In this document: positions 17,718 to 26,827 of the stretch, piece after piece | Numbering within the stretch: the first letter of the stretch is position 1 | How the letters are laid out: each line of letters opens with the position of its first letter | Assembly: GCF_044383835.1 (NCBI RefSeq) | Contig: NZ_JBISEP010000010.1 | Span: 21,429 to 85,428 of the forward strand | Origin: Paraliobacillus sp044383835 | GTDB lineage: Bacteria; Bacillota; Bacilli; Bacillales; Amphibacillaceae | DNA length: 64,000 bases | Direction of reading: 5' to 3' | The notes under the pieces: generated by a model | What the model was told of the DNA's origin: nothing | The model's input: only the letters and a program-made list of their open reading frames with translations | The model's database searches: none | Translations under genes and position numbers: made by a program

Positions 17718-20354
17718 ATGCGTAATAAATTAGTTTTAATTGATGGAAATAGCATTCTTTATCGTGCGTTCTTTGCTTTACCTCTTTTAAATAATGATAA
17801 AGGGGTCTACACAAACGCAGTATACGGTTTTACAACTATGTTAATGAAAATTTTGGAAGATGAAAATCCAACACATATCCTTGTTGCATTTGATGCGGGA
17901 AAAACTACTTTTCGCCATGAAACATATAAGGACTATAAAGGGGGAAGGCAGAAAACACCATCAGAATTAGCTGAACAATTCCCACTTGTAAAACAACTGT
18001 TAGAAGCTAGTTCTATTAAACATTATGAATTGGAGAATTATGAAGCGGACGATATTATTGGTACGTTGGCTAAAGTAGGAGAGGCGAATGACTTTGATAT
18101 TCGTGTTATCTCAGGAGATAAGGACTTGTTACAGCTTGTTTCTGACAAGACACAAGTACAATTAACTAAAAAAGGTCTGAGTGACATAGATGCATATACA
18201 CCCACTTTTATGATGGAAAAAATGGAAGTATCTCCTGATCAAATTATTGATATGAAAGCTCTAATGGGGGATAGCTCAGATAACATTCCTGGCGTGCCGG
18301 GTATAGGGCAAAAAACTGCAGTGAAGTTATTGAAACAGTTTGCTACATTAGAAAATGTGTTTGACCATGTCGATGAAGTGAGCGGAAAGAAATTAAAAGA
18401 AAAATTAGAGAATCATCAAGACGATGCAATAATGAGTAAACAATTAGTTACAATCAATTGCCATTCGCCGATCGAACTCGAATTGGATGATACACTGTAT
18501 CCTGGGTATGACCCTGAAAAGTTAAGTGAATTTTTTAAAGGTTTAGGATTTCAATCTTTGTTAACAAGAATTTCTGGAACTACAAACGCAAATGAAAATA
18601 CGCTAGCCCAATTAGACGATATAGAAGTTGAAATAATGGAGCAAATCTCTGATAGTATATTCAGTGGAACGGTTGCATTAACAGTAGAAATGTTAGCGGA
18701 TAATTATCATGTAGCACCGATTGAGGGGTTCGGCATTACAAATCAGGATAAAACATATTTTATTCCTACAGATGTAGCATTAAGATCATCTATATTTAAA
18801 CAATGGGCCGAGGATCCTTCCAAGAAAAAATGGGTCTTTGATGCAAAAAAAGTAACGGTTGCATTGCAACGTGAATCAATTGATATTAGAGGAATCGTTT
18901 TTGACTTATTATTAGCTTCGTATTTGATTAACCCTTCTGAAAATCATCATGATATTCCTGCAATTAGTAACAGAAGAGGTTATAATCAAGTTTTGTATGA
19001 TGAAGAGGTCTATGGTAAAGGCGCAAAACAAAAACTTCCAAATCAAGAACAATTAGCAGATCATGTAGGAAGAAAAACATCCATGTTATTTACTTTAAAA
19101 GCTGAAGTAGAAAAAGAATTAGAGGAAAACCAGCAATTAGAATTATTGTATGAATTAGAGCTACCACTTGCATTAATTTTAGGTAGAATGGAAGCTTTAG
19201 GTGTTTCTATTGATAGAGCACAATTAGAGACAATGAAAGATGAATTAAAAATACGTTTGGATAAAATTGAAGAAGAAGTGCATGAGTTGGCAGGAGAAAC
19301 ATTTAATTTGAATTCGCCAAAACAACTAGGTCCCATTTTGTTTGAAAAATTAGAGCTACCAGTAATTAAGAAGACTAAAACAGGCTATTCTACTTCTGCT
19401 GATGTATTGGAACAATTACAAGAAAAGCATCCGATCATCCCGAAATTACTATTGTATCGTCAATTAGGAAAGCTGCAATCTACTTATATTGAAGGCTTAT
19501 TAAAAGTTATTCATGAAGATGGAAAGATTCATACACGATTTAATCAAGCGTTAACACAAACAGGCCGATTAAGCTCAACAGATCCCAACATGCAAAACAT
19601 ACCAATACGTTTAGAGGAAGGAAAAAAAATAAGAAAAGCTTTTATTCCATCTAAAGATAATTGGGTTATCTTTGCTGCGGACTATTCTCAAATTGAGTTA
19701 CGTGTGTTAGCAGACATTGCTAAAGATGAAAAATTACTGCAAGCATTTAAAGACGATATGGATATTCATACACGGACAGCAATGGATGTCTTTCATGTCA
19801 CAGCTGACCAAGTGGATAGTAACATGCGACGACAAGCAAAAGCAGTAAACTTTGGTATTGTTTATGGTATTAGTGATTATGGATTGTCACAAAACCTTGG
19901 AATCACAAGAAAAGAAGCAAAGGCATTTATTGATCGATATTTCGAAAGCTATCCTGGTGTGAAAACGTACATGGATGATACTGTTAGGGAAGCGAAACAA
20001 AATGGCTTTGTAACTACAATCATGCACCGTAGACGTTATCTTCCTGATATAACGAGTCGAAATTTTAATATACGCAGTTTTGCAGAACGGACAGCGATGA
20101 ATACACCTATTCAAGGTAGTGCAGCAGACATTATTAAAAAAGCAATGATTGATTTGGAGCATGCCTTAGAAAGAGAAGGACTGCAGGCTCGTATGCTATT
20201 GCAAGTACACGATGAACTAATTCTTGAAGCACCTGATGAAGAAATAGAAGTATTAAAGCAATTAGTACCAAAAATAATGGAAGAAACAGTATCACTATCT
20301 GTTCCATTGAAAGTAGATTACACTTATGGAACAACATGGTTTGATGCGAAATAA
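17718..20354 (+). CDS. polA: DNA polymerase I
   Basis: An 878-residue Pol I. It has an N-terminal 5' nuclease (about 1-290, with the acidic cluster YEADDIIGT and SGDKDLLQL), a proofreading-like domain (about 300-470) and a complete polymerase domain (motif A DYSQIELRVLADI, O-helix RRQAKAVNFGIVYG, motif C QVHDELILEAP). The middle domain reads VALTVEM where active exonucleases have DxE, so 3'-5' proofreading is lost, as in the B. subtilis and Geobacillus enzymes. ATG 17718 follows AAAGGAG; upstream in-frame codons overlap a terminator. Confidence 0.96.
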   Translation: MRNKLVLIDGNSILYRAFFALPLLNNDKGVYTNAVYGFTTMLMKILEDENPTHILVAFDAGKTTFRHETYKDYKGGRQKTPSELAEQFPLVKQLLEASSIKHYELENYEADDIIGTLAKVGEANDFDIRVISGDKDLLQLVSDKTQVQLTKKGLSDIDAYTPTFMMEKMEVSPDQIIDMKALMGDSSDNIPGVPGIGQKTAVKLLKQFATLENVFDHVDEVSGKKLKEKLENHQDDAIMSKQLVTINCHSPIELELDDTLYPGYDPEKLSEFFKGLGFQSLLTRISGTTNANENTLAQLDDIEVEIMEQISDSIFSGTVALTVEMLADNYHVAPIEGFGITNQDKTYFIPTDVALRSSIFKQWAEDPSKKKWVFDAKKVTVALQRESIDIRGIVFDLLLASYLINPSENHHDIPAISNRRGYNQVLYDEEVYGKGAKQKLPNQEQLADHVGRKTSMLFTLKAEVEKELEENQQLELLYELELPLALILGRMEALGVSIDRAQLETMKDELKIRLDKIEEEVHELAGETFNLNSPKQLGPILFEKLELPVIKKTKTGYSTSADVLEQLQEKHPIIPKLLLYRQLGKLQSTYIEGLLKVIHEDGKIHTRFNQALTQTGRLSSTDPNMQNIPIRLEEGKKIRKAFIPSKDNWVIFAADYSQIELRVLADIAKDEKLLQAFKDDMDIHTRTAMDVFHVTADQVDSNMRRQAKAVNFGIVYGISDYGLSQNLGITRKEAKAFIDRYFESYPGVKTYMDDTVREAKQNGFVTTIMHRRRYLPDITSRNFNIRSFAERTAMNTPIQGSAADIIKKAMIDLEHALEREGLQARMLLQVHDELILEAPDEEIEVLKQLVPKIMEETVSLSVPLKVDYTYGTTWFDAK

Positions 20355-20369
20355 GAAAGAGGATTCGAT

Positions 20370-21206
20370 ATGCCAGAATTACCTGAAGTAGAAACAATCA
20401 GAAAAACATTAAAAGAGCTAGTAGTCGGTGAAACCATTCAACAGGCAACAGTGACTTGGCCTAAAATAATTAAGCATCCGGATGATGTACAGCGATTTAC
20501 TGAGTTAATAAAGGGTGAGTATATTAATGATATTCGTCGCAAAGGTAAATTCTTATTATTTGAATTAACCAATTATACACTTGTTTCTCATCTAAGAATG
20601 GAAGGGAAGTATGGTGTGTTTAAACCACATGAGGAAACAAATAAACATGTTCATGTTGTGTTTGACTTTGAAAGTGGAAAACAATTACGTTATCAAGATG
20701 TTCGGAAATTTGGTACGATGCATTTGTTTCCTAAAGAGGAAGCAGAGGATCAGAAGCCTTTAAGCCAACTAGGACCTGATCCATTTGAAGAGACATATGC
20801 AATGGAAAACATTATTCCAGTCATTCAAAAGAGTGGTCGAGTAATAAAAAATATATTGCTAGATCAACAAGTAATTGCAGGATTAGGAAATATATATGTA
20901 GATGAAACTTTATATAGAGCGAAAATACACCCATTACGTAAAGGGAACTCACTTACTGACTTGGAATTGAAAAGCATTTTGAAAGAGGCAAAACAAACTT
21001 TAAAAGAAGCAATGGAACAAGGTGGAACAACGATACGATCTTATATCAATAGTCAAGGTCAAATTGGTATGTTTCAACAGCAATTGTTTGCCTACGGTCA
21101 AGAAGATACGCCTTGTAAACGCTGTGGATATCCTATTAGCAAAATGAAAGTTTCTAATCGAGGTACACATGTTTGTGAAGTTTGCCAAAGGTTTCCTAAT
21201 AGTTAA
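20370..21206 (+). CDS. mutM: Formamidopyrimidine-DNA glycosylase
   Basis: A 278-residue base-excision repair enzyme that removes 8-oxoguanine and nicks the abasic site. The N-terminus MPELPEVETIRKTL supplies the catalytic Pro 2 and Glu 3. Downstream are the helix-two-turn-helix region (LGNIYVDETLYRAKIHP) and a four-cysteine zinc finger (CKRC...CEVC) at the C-terminus. It starts 15 bp after polA, matching the conserved polA-mutM-ytaF-coaE order. Confidence 0.96.
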   Translation: MPELPEVETIRKTLKELVVGETIQQATVTWPKIIKHPDDVQRFTELIKGEYINDIRRKGKFLLFELTNYTLVSHLRMEGKYGVFKPHEETNKHVHVVFDFESGKQLRYQDVRKFGTMHLFPKEEAEDQKPLSQLGPDPFEETYAMENIIPVIQKSGRVIKNILLDQQVIAGLGNIYVDETLYRAKIHPLRKGNSLTDLELKSILKEAKQTLKEAMEQGGTTIRSYINSQGQIGMFQQQLFAYGQEDTPCKRCGYPISKMKVSNRGTHVCEVCQRFPNS

Positions 21207-21297
21207 CTAGGAGCAAATGATTTGATGCACGCCCAAATACTCCTTCCATATACTATTCATATAGTATAGTTGTAAAGTTAGGAAGGGGTATTTGTTA

Positions 21298-21930
21298 ATG
21301 ACACCGATACTTATGATGCTATTGCTTACTTTTGCAGTGAGCGTGGATAGTTTTTCTGTTGCTTTAACATATGGCTTGCGGGATGTTTGGCTTTCTGTAC
21401 GCTCCATTATTATTATTGGCGTGATTTCTGCCACTGTATTTTTCATTGCTATGCTCATAGGTAATGCTATTGCAATTTTTATAACACCGATTGCTGCAAA
21501 TATAATTGGTGGTCTATTATTAATTTGTATAGGTATTTGGGTATTAACTTCCGTATGTAAATCAAATGATTCACAAGCTAATAAAACGCGAATAGAATGG
21601 AAAATTGAAATAAAATCACTCGGTCTAGTTATTCAAATTCTTAAAAAGCCTTTGTTAGCTGATATGGATAAATCCGGTAACATCACTGGGATGGAGGTAA
21701 TCCTTTTAGGTATCGCATTGTCGCTAGATTCTTTCGCAGCCGGAACGGGATCTGCTTTAGTCGGTTTGCCAATTATACTTTCAGCAATAAGTGTTGGTTT
21801 AGCTACAAGTACATTTCTATTTTTAGGGTTGCAAGCTGGAAAGAAACTGGCGAACTACAAGGCGTTTACACGTTTAAATATATTACCAGGAATTCTTTTA
21901 ATTTTAATTGGAATTATAAAGATGGTGTAA
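21298..21930 (+). CDS. ytaF: Sporulation membrane protein YtaF (MntP-like fold)
   Basis: A 210-residue protein with about six membrane segments in two similar halves, each starting with an S(V/L)DSF motif (VSVDSFSVALTYG and LSLDSFAAGTGSA). This matches YtaF, related to the MntP manganese exporters; in B. subtilis it is linked to sporulation. The aspartates of the repeats suggest cation handling, which is inference. ATG 21298 fits AGGAAGGGG better than an upstream in-frame TTG. It lies between mutM and coaE as in B. subtilis. Confidence 0.88.
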   Translation: MTPILMMLLLTFAVSVDSFSVALTYGLRDVWLSVRSIIIIGVISATVFFIAMLIGNAIAIFITPIAANIIGGLLLICIGIWVLTSVCKSNDSQANKTRIEWKIEIKSLGLVIQILKKPLLADMDKSGNITGMEVILLGIALSLDSFAAGTGSALVGLPIILSAISVGLATSTFLFLGLQAGKKLANYKAFTRLNILPGILLILIGIIKMV

Positions 21931-21957
21931 GGATATGAGAAAGGGTGGACGAGTAAT

Positions 21958-22551
21958 ATGACAAGAATAATAGGACTGACAGGAGGAATTGCAACAGGAA
22001 AAAGCACCGTTTCAAATTTTTTTAAGAAAAATGGTATACCAGTTATAGATGCAGATGGCATTGCTAAAGAAGTAGTAGAACCTAACCAAGAAGCGTACAG
22101 ACAAATTATCAGTGCTTTTGGAACGTCCATCCTACAACAAAATGGTCAGTTAGATCGACGTAAACTCGGAAATATTGTATTTACTAATGAGAATAAAAGA
22201 CAGCAATTAAACAGCATTGTTCATCCTCAAGTGAAAAAGGTCATGTTAGCCAGACGTGACCAGTTGATTAATGAAGAACATCCAGTGATTGTTTTAGACA
22301 TTCCTTTGTTATTTGAAAGTCAGTTAGAGAATTTAGTCGATCTTGTGGTTGTCGTGTATTCGCACGCTGAGGTTCAGTTAGAAAGATTAATGCATAGAAA
22401 TCAATTAACAAAAGAAGAGGCATCCAACCGAATTCAATCACAACTCCCTATCACTCAAAAAGCCAAAGCTGCGAATATTGTCATTGATAACAATGGATCA
22501 ATAGCGGACACTCAAAAGCAATGTAGAGAGCTTTTGGATAAATTCGTTTAG
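21958..22551 (+). CDS. coaE: Dephospho-CoA kinase
   Basis: A 197-residue P-loop kinase catalysing the last step of coenzyme A synthesis. Walker A GLTGGIATGKST is at residues 6-17, the VIDADGIAKEV substrate region near 32-42, and VLDIPLLFES near residue 112. It follows ytaF by 27 bp. In B. subtilis gapB is next; here a 304-bp intergenic region leads directly to speD. Confidence 0.95.
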   Translation: MTRIIGLTGGIATGKSTVSNFFKKNGIPVIDADGIAKEVVEPNQEAYRQIISAFGTSILQQNGQLDRRKLGNIVFTNENKRQQLNSIVHPQVKKVMLARRDQLINEEHPVIVLDIPLLFESQLENLVDLVVVVYSHAEVQLERLMHRNQLTKEEASNRIQSQLPITQKAKAANIVIDNNGSIADTQKQCRELLDKFV

Positions 22552-22757
22552 CTACACATAAATATTATTTGACTGGTCATAATAAAAAAGATGAATGCTA
22601 TATTTACATAGTATGTGATTAATGAAGTAGCGCTATATCCATAGTATTTTCACAAAAAAATCTTGCCAAAAATAAAAAAACCATATATACTTTTTTTGCA
22701 CAAGTAATGAAAAATATTTAACTACTTGTAGTATACTTTTGATGCGTTATACGAATG

Positions 22758-22807
22758 GTTGCTTAAAGGGTTAGAATATCTTTGGACTAACTTTCCCCCG
22801 TGGCAAC
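22758..22807 (+). ncRNA. Candidate structured leader of speD
   Basis: Two nested helices can form 50-100 bp before speD. The outer one is GTTGC (22758-22762) with GCAAC (22803-22807). The inner one is GTTAG (22770-22774) with CTAAC (22787-22791), which extends outward by further G-U and A-U pairs. A C-rich run lies between the closing strands. Together with the long leader this suggests an RNA element controlling speD. I do not recognise a known riboswitch class. Confidence 0.35.
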
Positions 22808-22855
22808 ACATGCATGTTTATTTGAAATGAAATAAGATGTAAGGGGGAGATTCAG

Positions 22856-23233
22856 TTGGATACAATGGGAAGACACGTTATTGCTGAAATGTGGGATTGT
22901 AATATAGATACGTTAAATGACATGGGGCAAATTGAACGAATTTTTGTTAATGCGGCGCTAAAGGCGGGTGCAGAGATTCGCGAAGTAGCTTTTCATAAAT
23001 TTGCGCCTCAAGGGGTGAGTGGGGTAGTTATTATTTCGGAATCTCATCTAACGATTCACAGTTTTCCTGAGCATGGTTATGCAAGTATAGACGTCTATAC
23101 ATGTGGTGATATTATTGATCCAAATGTTGCTTGTGACTATATATCTGAAGCACTAGAATCAAAAAAATGCGAAAGAGCTGAAGTACCTCGAGGTATGGGA
23201 ACCATTTCTGTACCGAAACATCGTGCACTTTAA
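22856..23233 (+). CDS. speD: S-adenosylmethionine decarboxylase proenzyme
   Basis: A 125-residue prokaryotic class 1B enzyme that makes decarboxylated SAM for spermidine synthesis. It self-cleaves between Glu 62 and Ser 63 (IISESHLTIHSFPEHGY), the serine becoming the pyruvoyl cofactor. Histidine 68 and Cys 83 regions are intact. The TTG start at 22856 follows GGGGGAGATT and gives the family N-terminus MDTMGRHVI. No spermidine synthase gene is in the window. Confidence 0.94.
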   Translation: MDTMGRHVIAEMWDCNIDTLNDMGQIERIFVNAALKAGAEIREVAFHKFAPQGVSGVVIISESHLTIHSFPEHGYASIDVYTCGDIIDPNVACDYISEALESKKCERAEVPRGMGTISVPKHRAL

Positions 23234-23254
23234 CATAAATGAACAAACAAATGA

Positions 23255-23294
23255 AGTTCCTTTTCAAGATTGTTGCAGAAAAAGGAGCTTTTGT
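23255..23294 (+). terminator. Probable terminator after speD
   Basis: A ten-base-pair stem (AGTTCCTTTT / AAAAGGAGCT, with one G-T pair) has a 15-base loop and a short TTTTGTT tail. The T tail is weak. Confidence 0.5.
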
Positions 23295-23423
23295 TATAAA
23301 ATAAACCTATTATATCTCTCATAACGAAATGGAAAATTAAAAAATAAATTCTTGTGACATCGTTTTCTTTAATGAAACATGTTACACTTATACTAGCTAT
23401 ATATAATGATAGAGGTGCATAAC

Positions 23424-23813
23424 ATGGGGTTGAGAGAATCATTTGAGAAGTTATTTAACAACCATTCAGAAACGAGAGAACAACATTGGGACAAGCAACT
23501 TCAAACACATTATTTTAAAACAACAAAGGATAAAGCGTTTCATACCATTGAAACATACTTTCGCAACAGATCAGGTTGTGATATTATAGCAACATCAAAA
23601 GAACACGGTGAAGTCAGTATTAATTTAAAAGGAAAAAGAAAAGCATTTATTATTATAACTGTAATTATGGTAAAACCATTTCAGACTGCAGTTGATTTTT
23701 CTGTTACTACAGAATCAACGATCCCGTTTGATCTAGGTTACAGCCATAATTTAATTCCTAAATTATACAATGAATTAAAAAAAGAATTGCCATATATTGA
23801 AAGTGTTAAATAA
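23424..23813 (+). CDS. Conserved hypothetical cytosolic protein
   Basis: A 129-residue protein starting MGLRESFEKLFNNHSETREQHWDKQLQTHYF, with no signal peptide or membrane segment. It alternates charged helices with a hydrophobic beta region (AFIIITVIMVKPF) and ends in a Lys/Glu-rich helix. I do not recognise a characterised family. ATG 23424 is preferred because AGAGGTG lies six bases upstream. It sits between speD and nrdR, where several Bacillaceae carry a small uncharacterised gene. The conserved context suggests a housekeeping role. Confidence 0.65.
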   Translation: MGLRESFEKLFNNHSETREQHWDKQLQTHYFKTTKDKAFHTIETYFRNRSGCDIIATSKEHGEVSINLKGKRKAFIIITVIMVKPFQTAVDFSVTTESTIPFDLGYSHNLIPKLYNELKKELPYIESVK

Positions 23814-23844
23814 TTTTAAGTAATATAGAATAGGATGGGTTATC

Positions 23845-24312
23845 ATGCGTTGTCCAAATTGTAATGACAAGCATACGAGAGTATTAGATTCTAGACCAAT
23901 AGAAGAAGGGCGCTCCATTCGTAGAAGAAGGGAATGTGAGGCTTGTGAATTTCGATTTACAACCTTCGAGCGAACAGAAGAGATTCCACTTATTGTTGTT
24001 AAAAAAGAAGGTATTAGAGAAGCATTTAGTAGAGAGAAGTTAATACGTGGACTAATAAAAGCGTGTGAGAAAAGACCCGTTGCTTTAGAGCAATTAGAAG
24101 AATTAGCTTTAGATGTAGAAAAAGAATTACGCAATAATGGTGTATCTGAAATACAAAGCAAAGAAGTGGGCGAGTTAGTTATGGAAAGATTATCTTCTAT
24201 TGATGAAGTAGCTTATGTTCGTTTTGCTTCTGTATATCGTCAGTTTAAAGATATTAGTGTTTTTTTAGATGAATTAAAAGATATAATAAATAATGCCGAT
24301 GATAAATCATAA
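23845..24312 (+). CDS. nrdR: Transcriptional repressor NrdR
   Basis: A 155-residue repressor of ribonucleotide reductase genes. The N-terminal zinc ribbon uses Cys 3, Cys 6, Cys 31 and Cys 34 (MRCPNCN and RECEACEFRF), followed by the ATP-cone domain (about 49-139) that senses ATP/dATP. It heads the nrdR-dnaB-dnaI replication cluster, though a terminator separates it from dnaB. Confidence 0.96.
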   Translation: MRCPNCNDKHTRVLDSRPIEEGRSIRRRRECEACEFRFTTFERTEEIPLIVVKKEGIREAFSREKLIRGLIKACEKRPVALEQLEELALDVEKELRNNGVSEIQSKEVGELVMERLSSIDEVAYVRFASVYRQFKDISVFLDELKDIINNADDKS

Positions 24313-24319
24313 GCCAATG

Positions 24320-24340
24320 GAGCCAAATTGGCTCTTTTTT
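24320..24340 (+). terminator. Rho-independent terminator after nrdR
   Basis: Compact hairpin GAGCC-AAATT-GGCTC is followed by T6. It lies between nrdR and dnaB. Confidence 0.75.
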
Positions 24341-24380
24341 CTTTGCTATCTAGAGTAAGTGAGAATAGGGGGGGACAGTA

Positions 24381-25745
24381 ATGGAGCATATAGGAAAATT
24401 GTTACCTCACCAAGGGTATCACATCTATTTAAAACAAGAATTTACGTATGCACATTTGCAATCGCTCATGCAATTGTATCAGCCATTGATTGGTAATCAT
24501 GCTACTTCATTATTCATGACATTTTTAAGTCAGTATTTGACTACCCCTAATCCAAAAAAACTTTACACCCATCATTCGCTCATGCAGCTTGTCAATTTAA
24601 CTTTGCCGCAAATTCATCAAGCGAAAACGAAACTTGAAGCAATTGGATTATTAGAGACTTATCAATTAGATAATGAAAATGAAACTGTTTTTACGCATCA
24701 ATTAATTATGCCATGTACTCCGATGCAATTTTTTGCTGATGGTATGTTATCACAATTACTTTTCCATCAAATTGGTACTGAAAAAAGTAATCTGCTATAT
24801 GAACAATTTGCACAAGGAGTCAATCATGATCAGCTTGTAGGAACTAACATCACAGCTTCATTTGACCAAGTGTTTCACGAAACTCCCATTGCAAAAGATT
24901 TAACGGTTAAGGCAATGGATGTAAAAGACAATCAAGGACCTAATGTTCCTGAGACGTCTATTTCTATAAATGAATTATCACAACTGCTGTCTGATCGAAT
25001 GTTACCAGCAGAAAAGATATTAGTACCTAATAATGTAAAGTTAATCCATCAGATGGCTTTCCTTTATCAATTAACTATCTTAGATATAGAAAAAGCAGTT
25101 GTTTGGGCTTTATCCGATCAGCACTTATTAAGTAGGGAGGAATTTAAAGCGGCATGCTTAGATTTATATCAGCAGTTTACTCCTATGAAGGATAAGCCGT
25201 TAAAAATAGTTAATCAAAGAGACAAGCTACAAACGAAACAGGCTCAGCCTATTAGTAGACAAGACCAGCTTGTTCGTATGCTAGAAGAAATTTCTCCTAG
25301 GGAATTGTTAGAAGATTTATCAAATGGCAATCAGCCGTCAATGCAAGATTTAAAAATGGTCGGAGATGTTATGTCTGAACAAGGTTTAACACCTGGAGTA
25401 ATGAATGTTCTGATACATTATGTTATGTTGAAAACAGATATGAAATTAACGAAGTCTTATTTAGAAAAAATTGCGAGTCATTGGGCAAGAAAAAATGTTA
25501 AAACGGTTAGACAAGCAATGACTTTAGCAAAATCTGAGCATAATAAATATCAAAAATGGTCGACGAATAAAAAGCCATTCTATCAAAAATCAGTAAAAAA
25601 AGAAATCGTTCCAGATTGGTTTAAAAAACAAAAACAACAGCAAGAACAAGTTGAAGAAGTGCAGCAGAAACAGCAAACTTCAAAAGCTACTTCAGATGTA
25701 AGTGAGTTGTTGCGTAACTATAATAAAAAGAAGAATCACTCATAA
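24381..25745 (+). CDS. dnaB: Replication initiation and membrane attachment protein DnaB
   Basis: A 454-residue Firmicutes DnaB (unrelated to the E. coli helicase of that name), which with DnaD and DnaI loads the DnaC helicase at the origin. The N-terminal winged-helix domain and the C-terminal DnaB/DnaD domain (about 300-390, with LVRMLEEISPRELLEDLSNG and YLEKIASHWARKNVKTVRQAM) are recognisable. The tail is Gln/Lys-rich. It is 13 bp upstream of dnaI, so the two are co-transcribed. Confidence 0.92.
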   Translation: MEHIGKLLPHQGYHIYLKQEFTYAHLQSLMQLYQPLIGNHATSLFMTFLSQYLTTPNPKKLYTHHSLMQLVNLTLPQIHQAKTKLEAIGLLETYQLDNENETVFTHQLIMPCTPMQFFADGMLSQLLFHQIGTEKSNLLYEQFAQGVNHDQLVGTNITASFDQVFHETPIAKDLTVKAMDVKDNQGPNVPETSISINELSQLLSDRMLPAEKILVPNNVKLIHQMAFLYQLTILDIEKAVVWALSDQHLLSREEFKAACLDLYQQFTPMKDKPLKIVNQRDKLQTKQAQPISRQDQLVRMLEEISPRELLEDLSNGNQPSMQDLKMVGDVMSEQGLTPGVMNVLIHYVMLKTDMKLTKSYLEKIASHWARKNVKTVRQAMTLAKSEHNKYQKWSTNKKPFYQKSVKKEIVPDWFKKQKQQQEQVEEVQQKQQTSKATSDVSELLRNYNKKKNHS

Positions 25746-25758
25746 CGGAGGTGGTTAA

Positions 25759-26694
25759 ATGGAGCCGATTCAGACATCCTTAAAAAAATGGATGAAGGAG
25801 AATAGAACGTTTCAAACTGTTTATGTAGAAATGAAACAAGAAATACTAGCTGATCCAGATGTGATAGAAATTTTAGAAAATCACCCTTCGTTGAGGAAAG
25901 AATCAATTGATCGCCAATTAATGAAGTTGTATGAATACCATTCTCAAAATAAAAATTGTGATAATTGCTCAAATGGTGGTTGTTCGAACAATGTCTTACC
26001 AGGCTATAAACCGCGTATCGAAATTAATGATCAAGAAATTCATATTTATTATGAAAAATGCAAGTACACGATTGAGCATGAGAAACAGCAAAAACGTTCA
26101 AAGCTAATAAAAAGCTTGCACATGCCAAAGGAAATTCTACAAGCTTCTATGTGGGAATTAGATGACCAAGATCCAAAAAGACATGATGCGATTCGAAAGG
26201 TAATTGCTTATGTAAACACGCTAGATACGGGTAAAACACCAGAAAAAGGATTATATTTTTATGGTCCATTCGGTGTAGGTAAAACGTATTTTTTAGGTGC
26301 AATAGCTAATGAATTGGCCGATCATCATATCGCTTGTATGTTGATTTATATGCCTGAATTTGTTCGTGAAATGAAAGCTTCACTTGGTGATGATTCTTTA
26401 CAAGATAAGATTGAACAGTTTAAAACGATTCCAGTATTAATGATAGATGATATTGGTGCTGAATCGATATCAGCCTGGTTTAGAGATGAAATTCTTGGCT
26501 CTATTTTACAGTATCGAATGATGGAACGTTTGCCTGTGTTTTTTAGTTCAAACTATAGTTTATCGCAATTAGAAAAACATCTATCGATCACTTCAAAAGG
26601 TGATGTAGAAGAGTTAAAGGCGGGGCGTATTATTGAGCGTATGAAGCAATTAAGTGATCAAGTCCCGCTTTTTTCAGAAAACAGAAGAAAATAA
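25759..26694 (+). CDS. dnaI: Primosomal helicase loader DnaI
   Basis: A 311-residue AAA+ ATPase that loads the replicative helicase. The N-terminal domain has a zinc-binding Cys cluster (CDNCSNGGCSN, about residues 70-80). The ATPase part carries Walker A GPFGVGKT and Walker B VLMIDDIGAE. GGAGGTGG precedes ATG 25759. In B. subtilis ytxB lies after dnaI; here only ytxC follows. Confidence 0.94.
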   Translation: MEPIQTSLKKWMKENRTFQTVYVEMKQEILADPDVIEILENHPSLRKESIDRQLMKLYEYHSQNKNCDNCSNGGCSNNVLPGYKPRIEINDQEIHIYYEKCKYTIEHEKQQKRSKLIKSLHMPKEILQASMWELDDQDPKRHDAIRKVIAYVNTLDTGKTPEKGLYFYGPFGVGKTYFLGAIANELADHHIACMLIYMPEFVREMKASLGDDSLQDKIEQFKTIPVLMIDDIGAESISAWFRDEILGSILQYRMMERLPVFFSSNYSLSQLEKHLSITSKGDVEELKAGRIIERMKQLSDQVPLFSENRRK

Positions 26695-26716
26695 GAGCTA
26701 TGAATAAACATACTGT

Positions 26717-26745
26717 AAGTTGTCCATTAGGGCAACTTTTTATTT
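26717..26745 (+). terminator. Rho-independent terminator after dnaI
   Basis: Stem AAGTTGTCC / GGGCAACTT (one G-T pair) with loop ATTA is followed by a T-rich tail. Confidence 0.8.
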
Positions 26746-26827
26746 TTGAAAACAAACTAATATTGAATCATTTTTTTTGATCTTGTCCCATATAATATAA
26801 CAGTTTGATTGGGATAGGGTGATGTGA

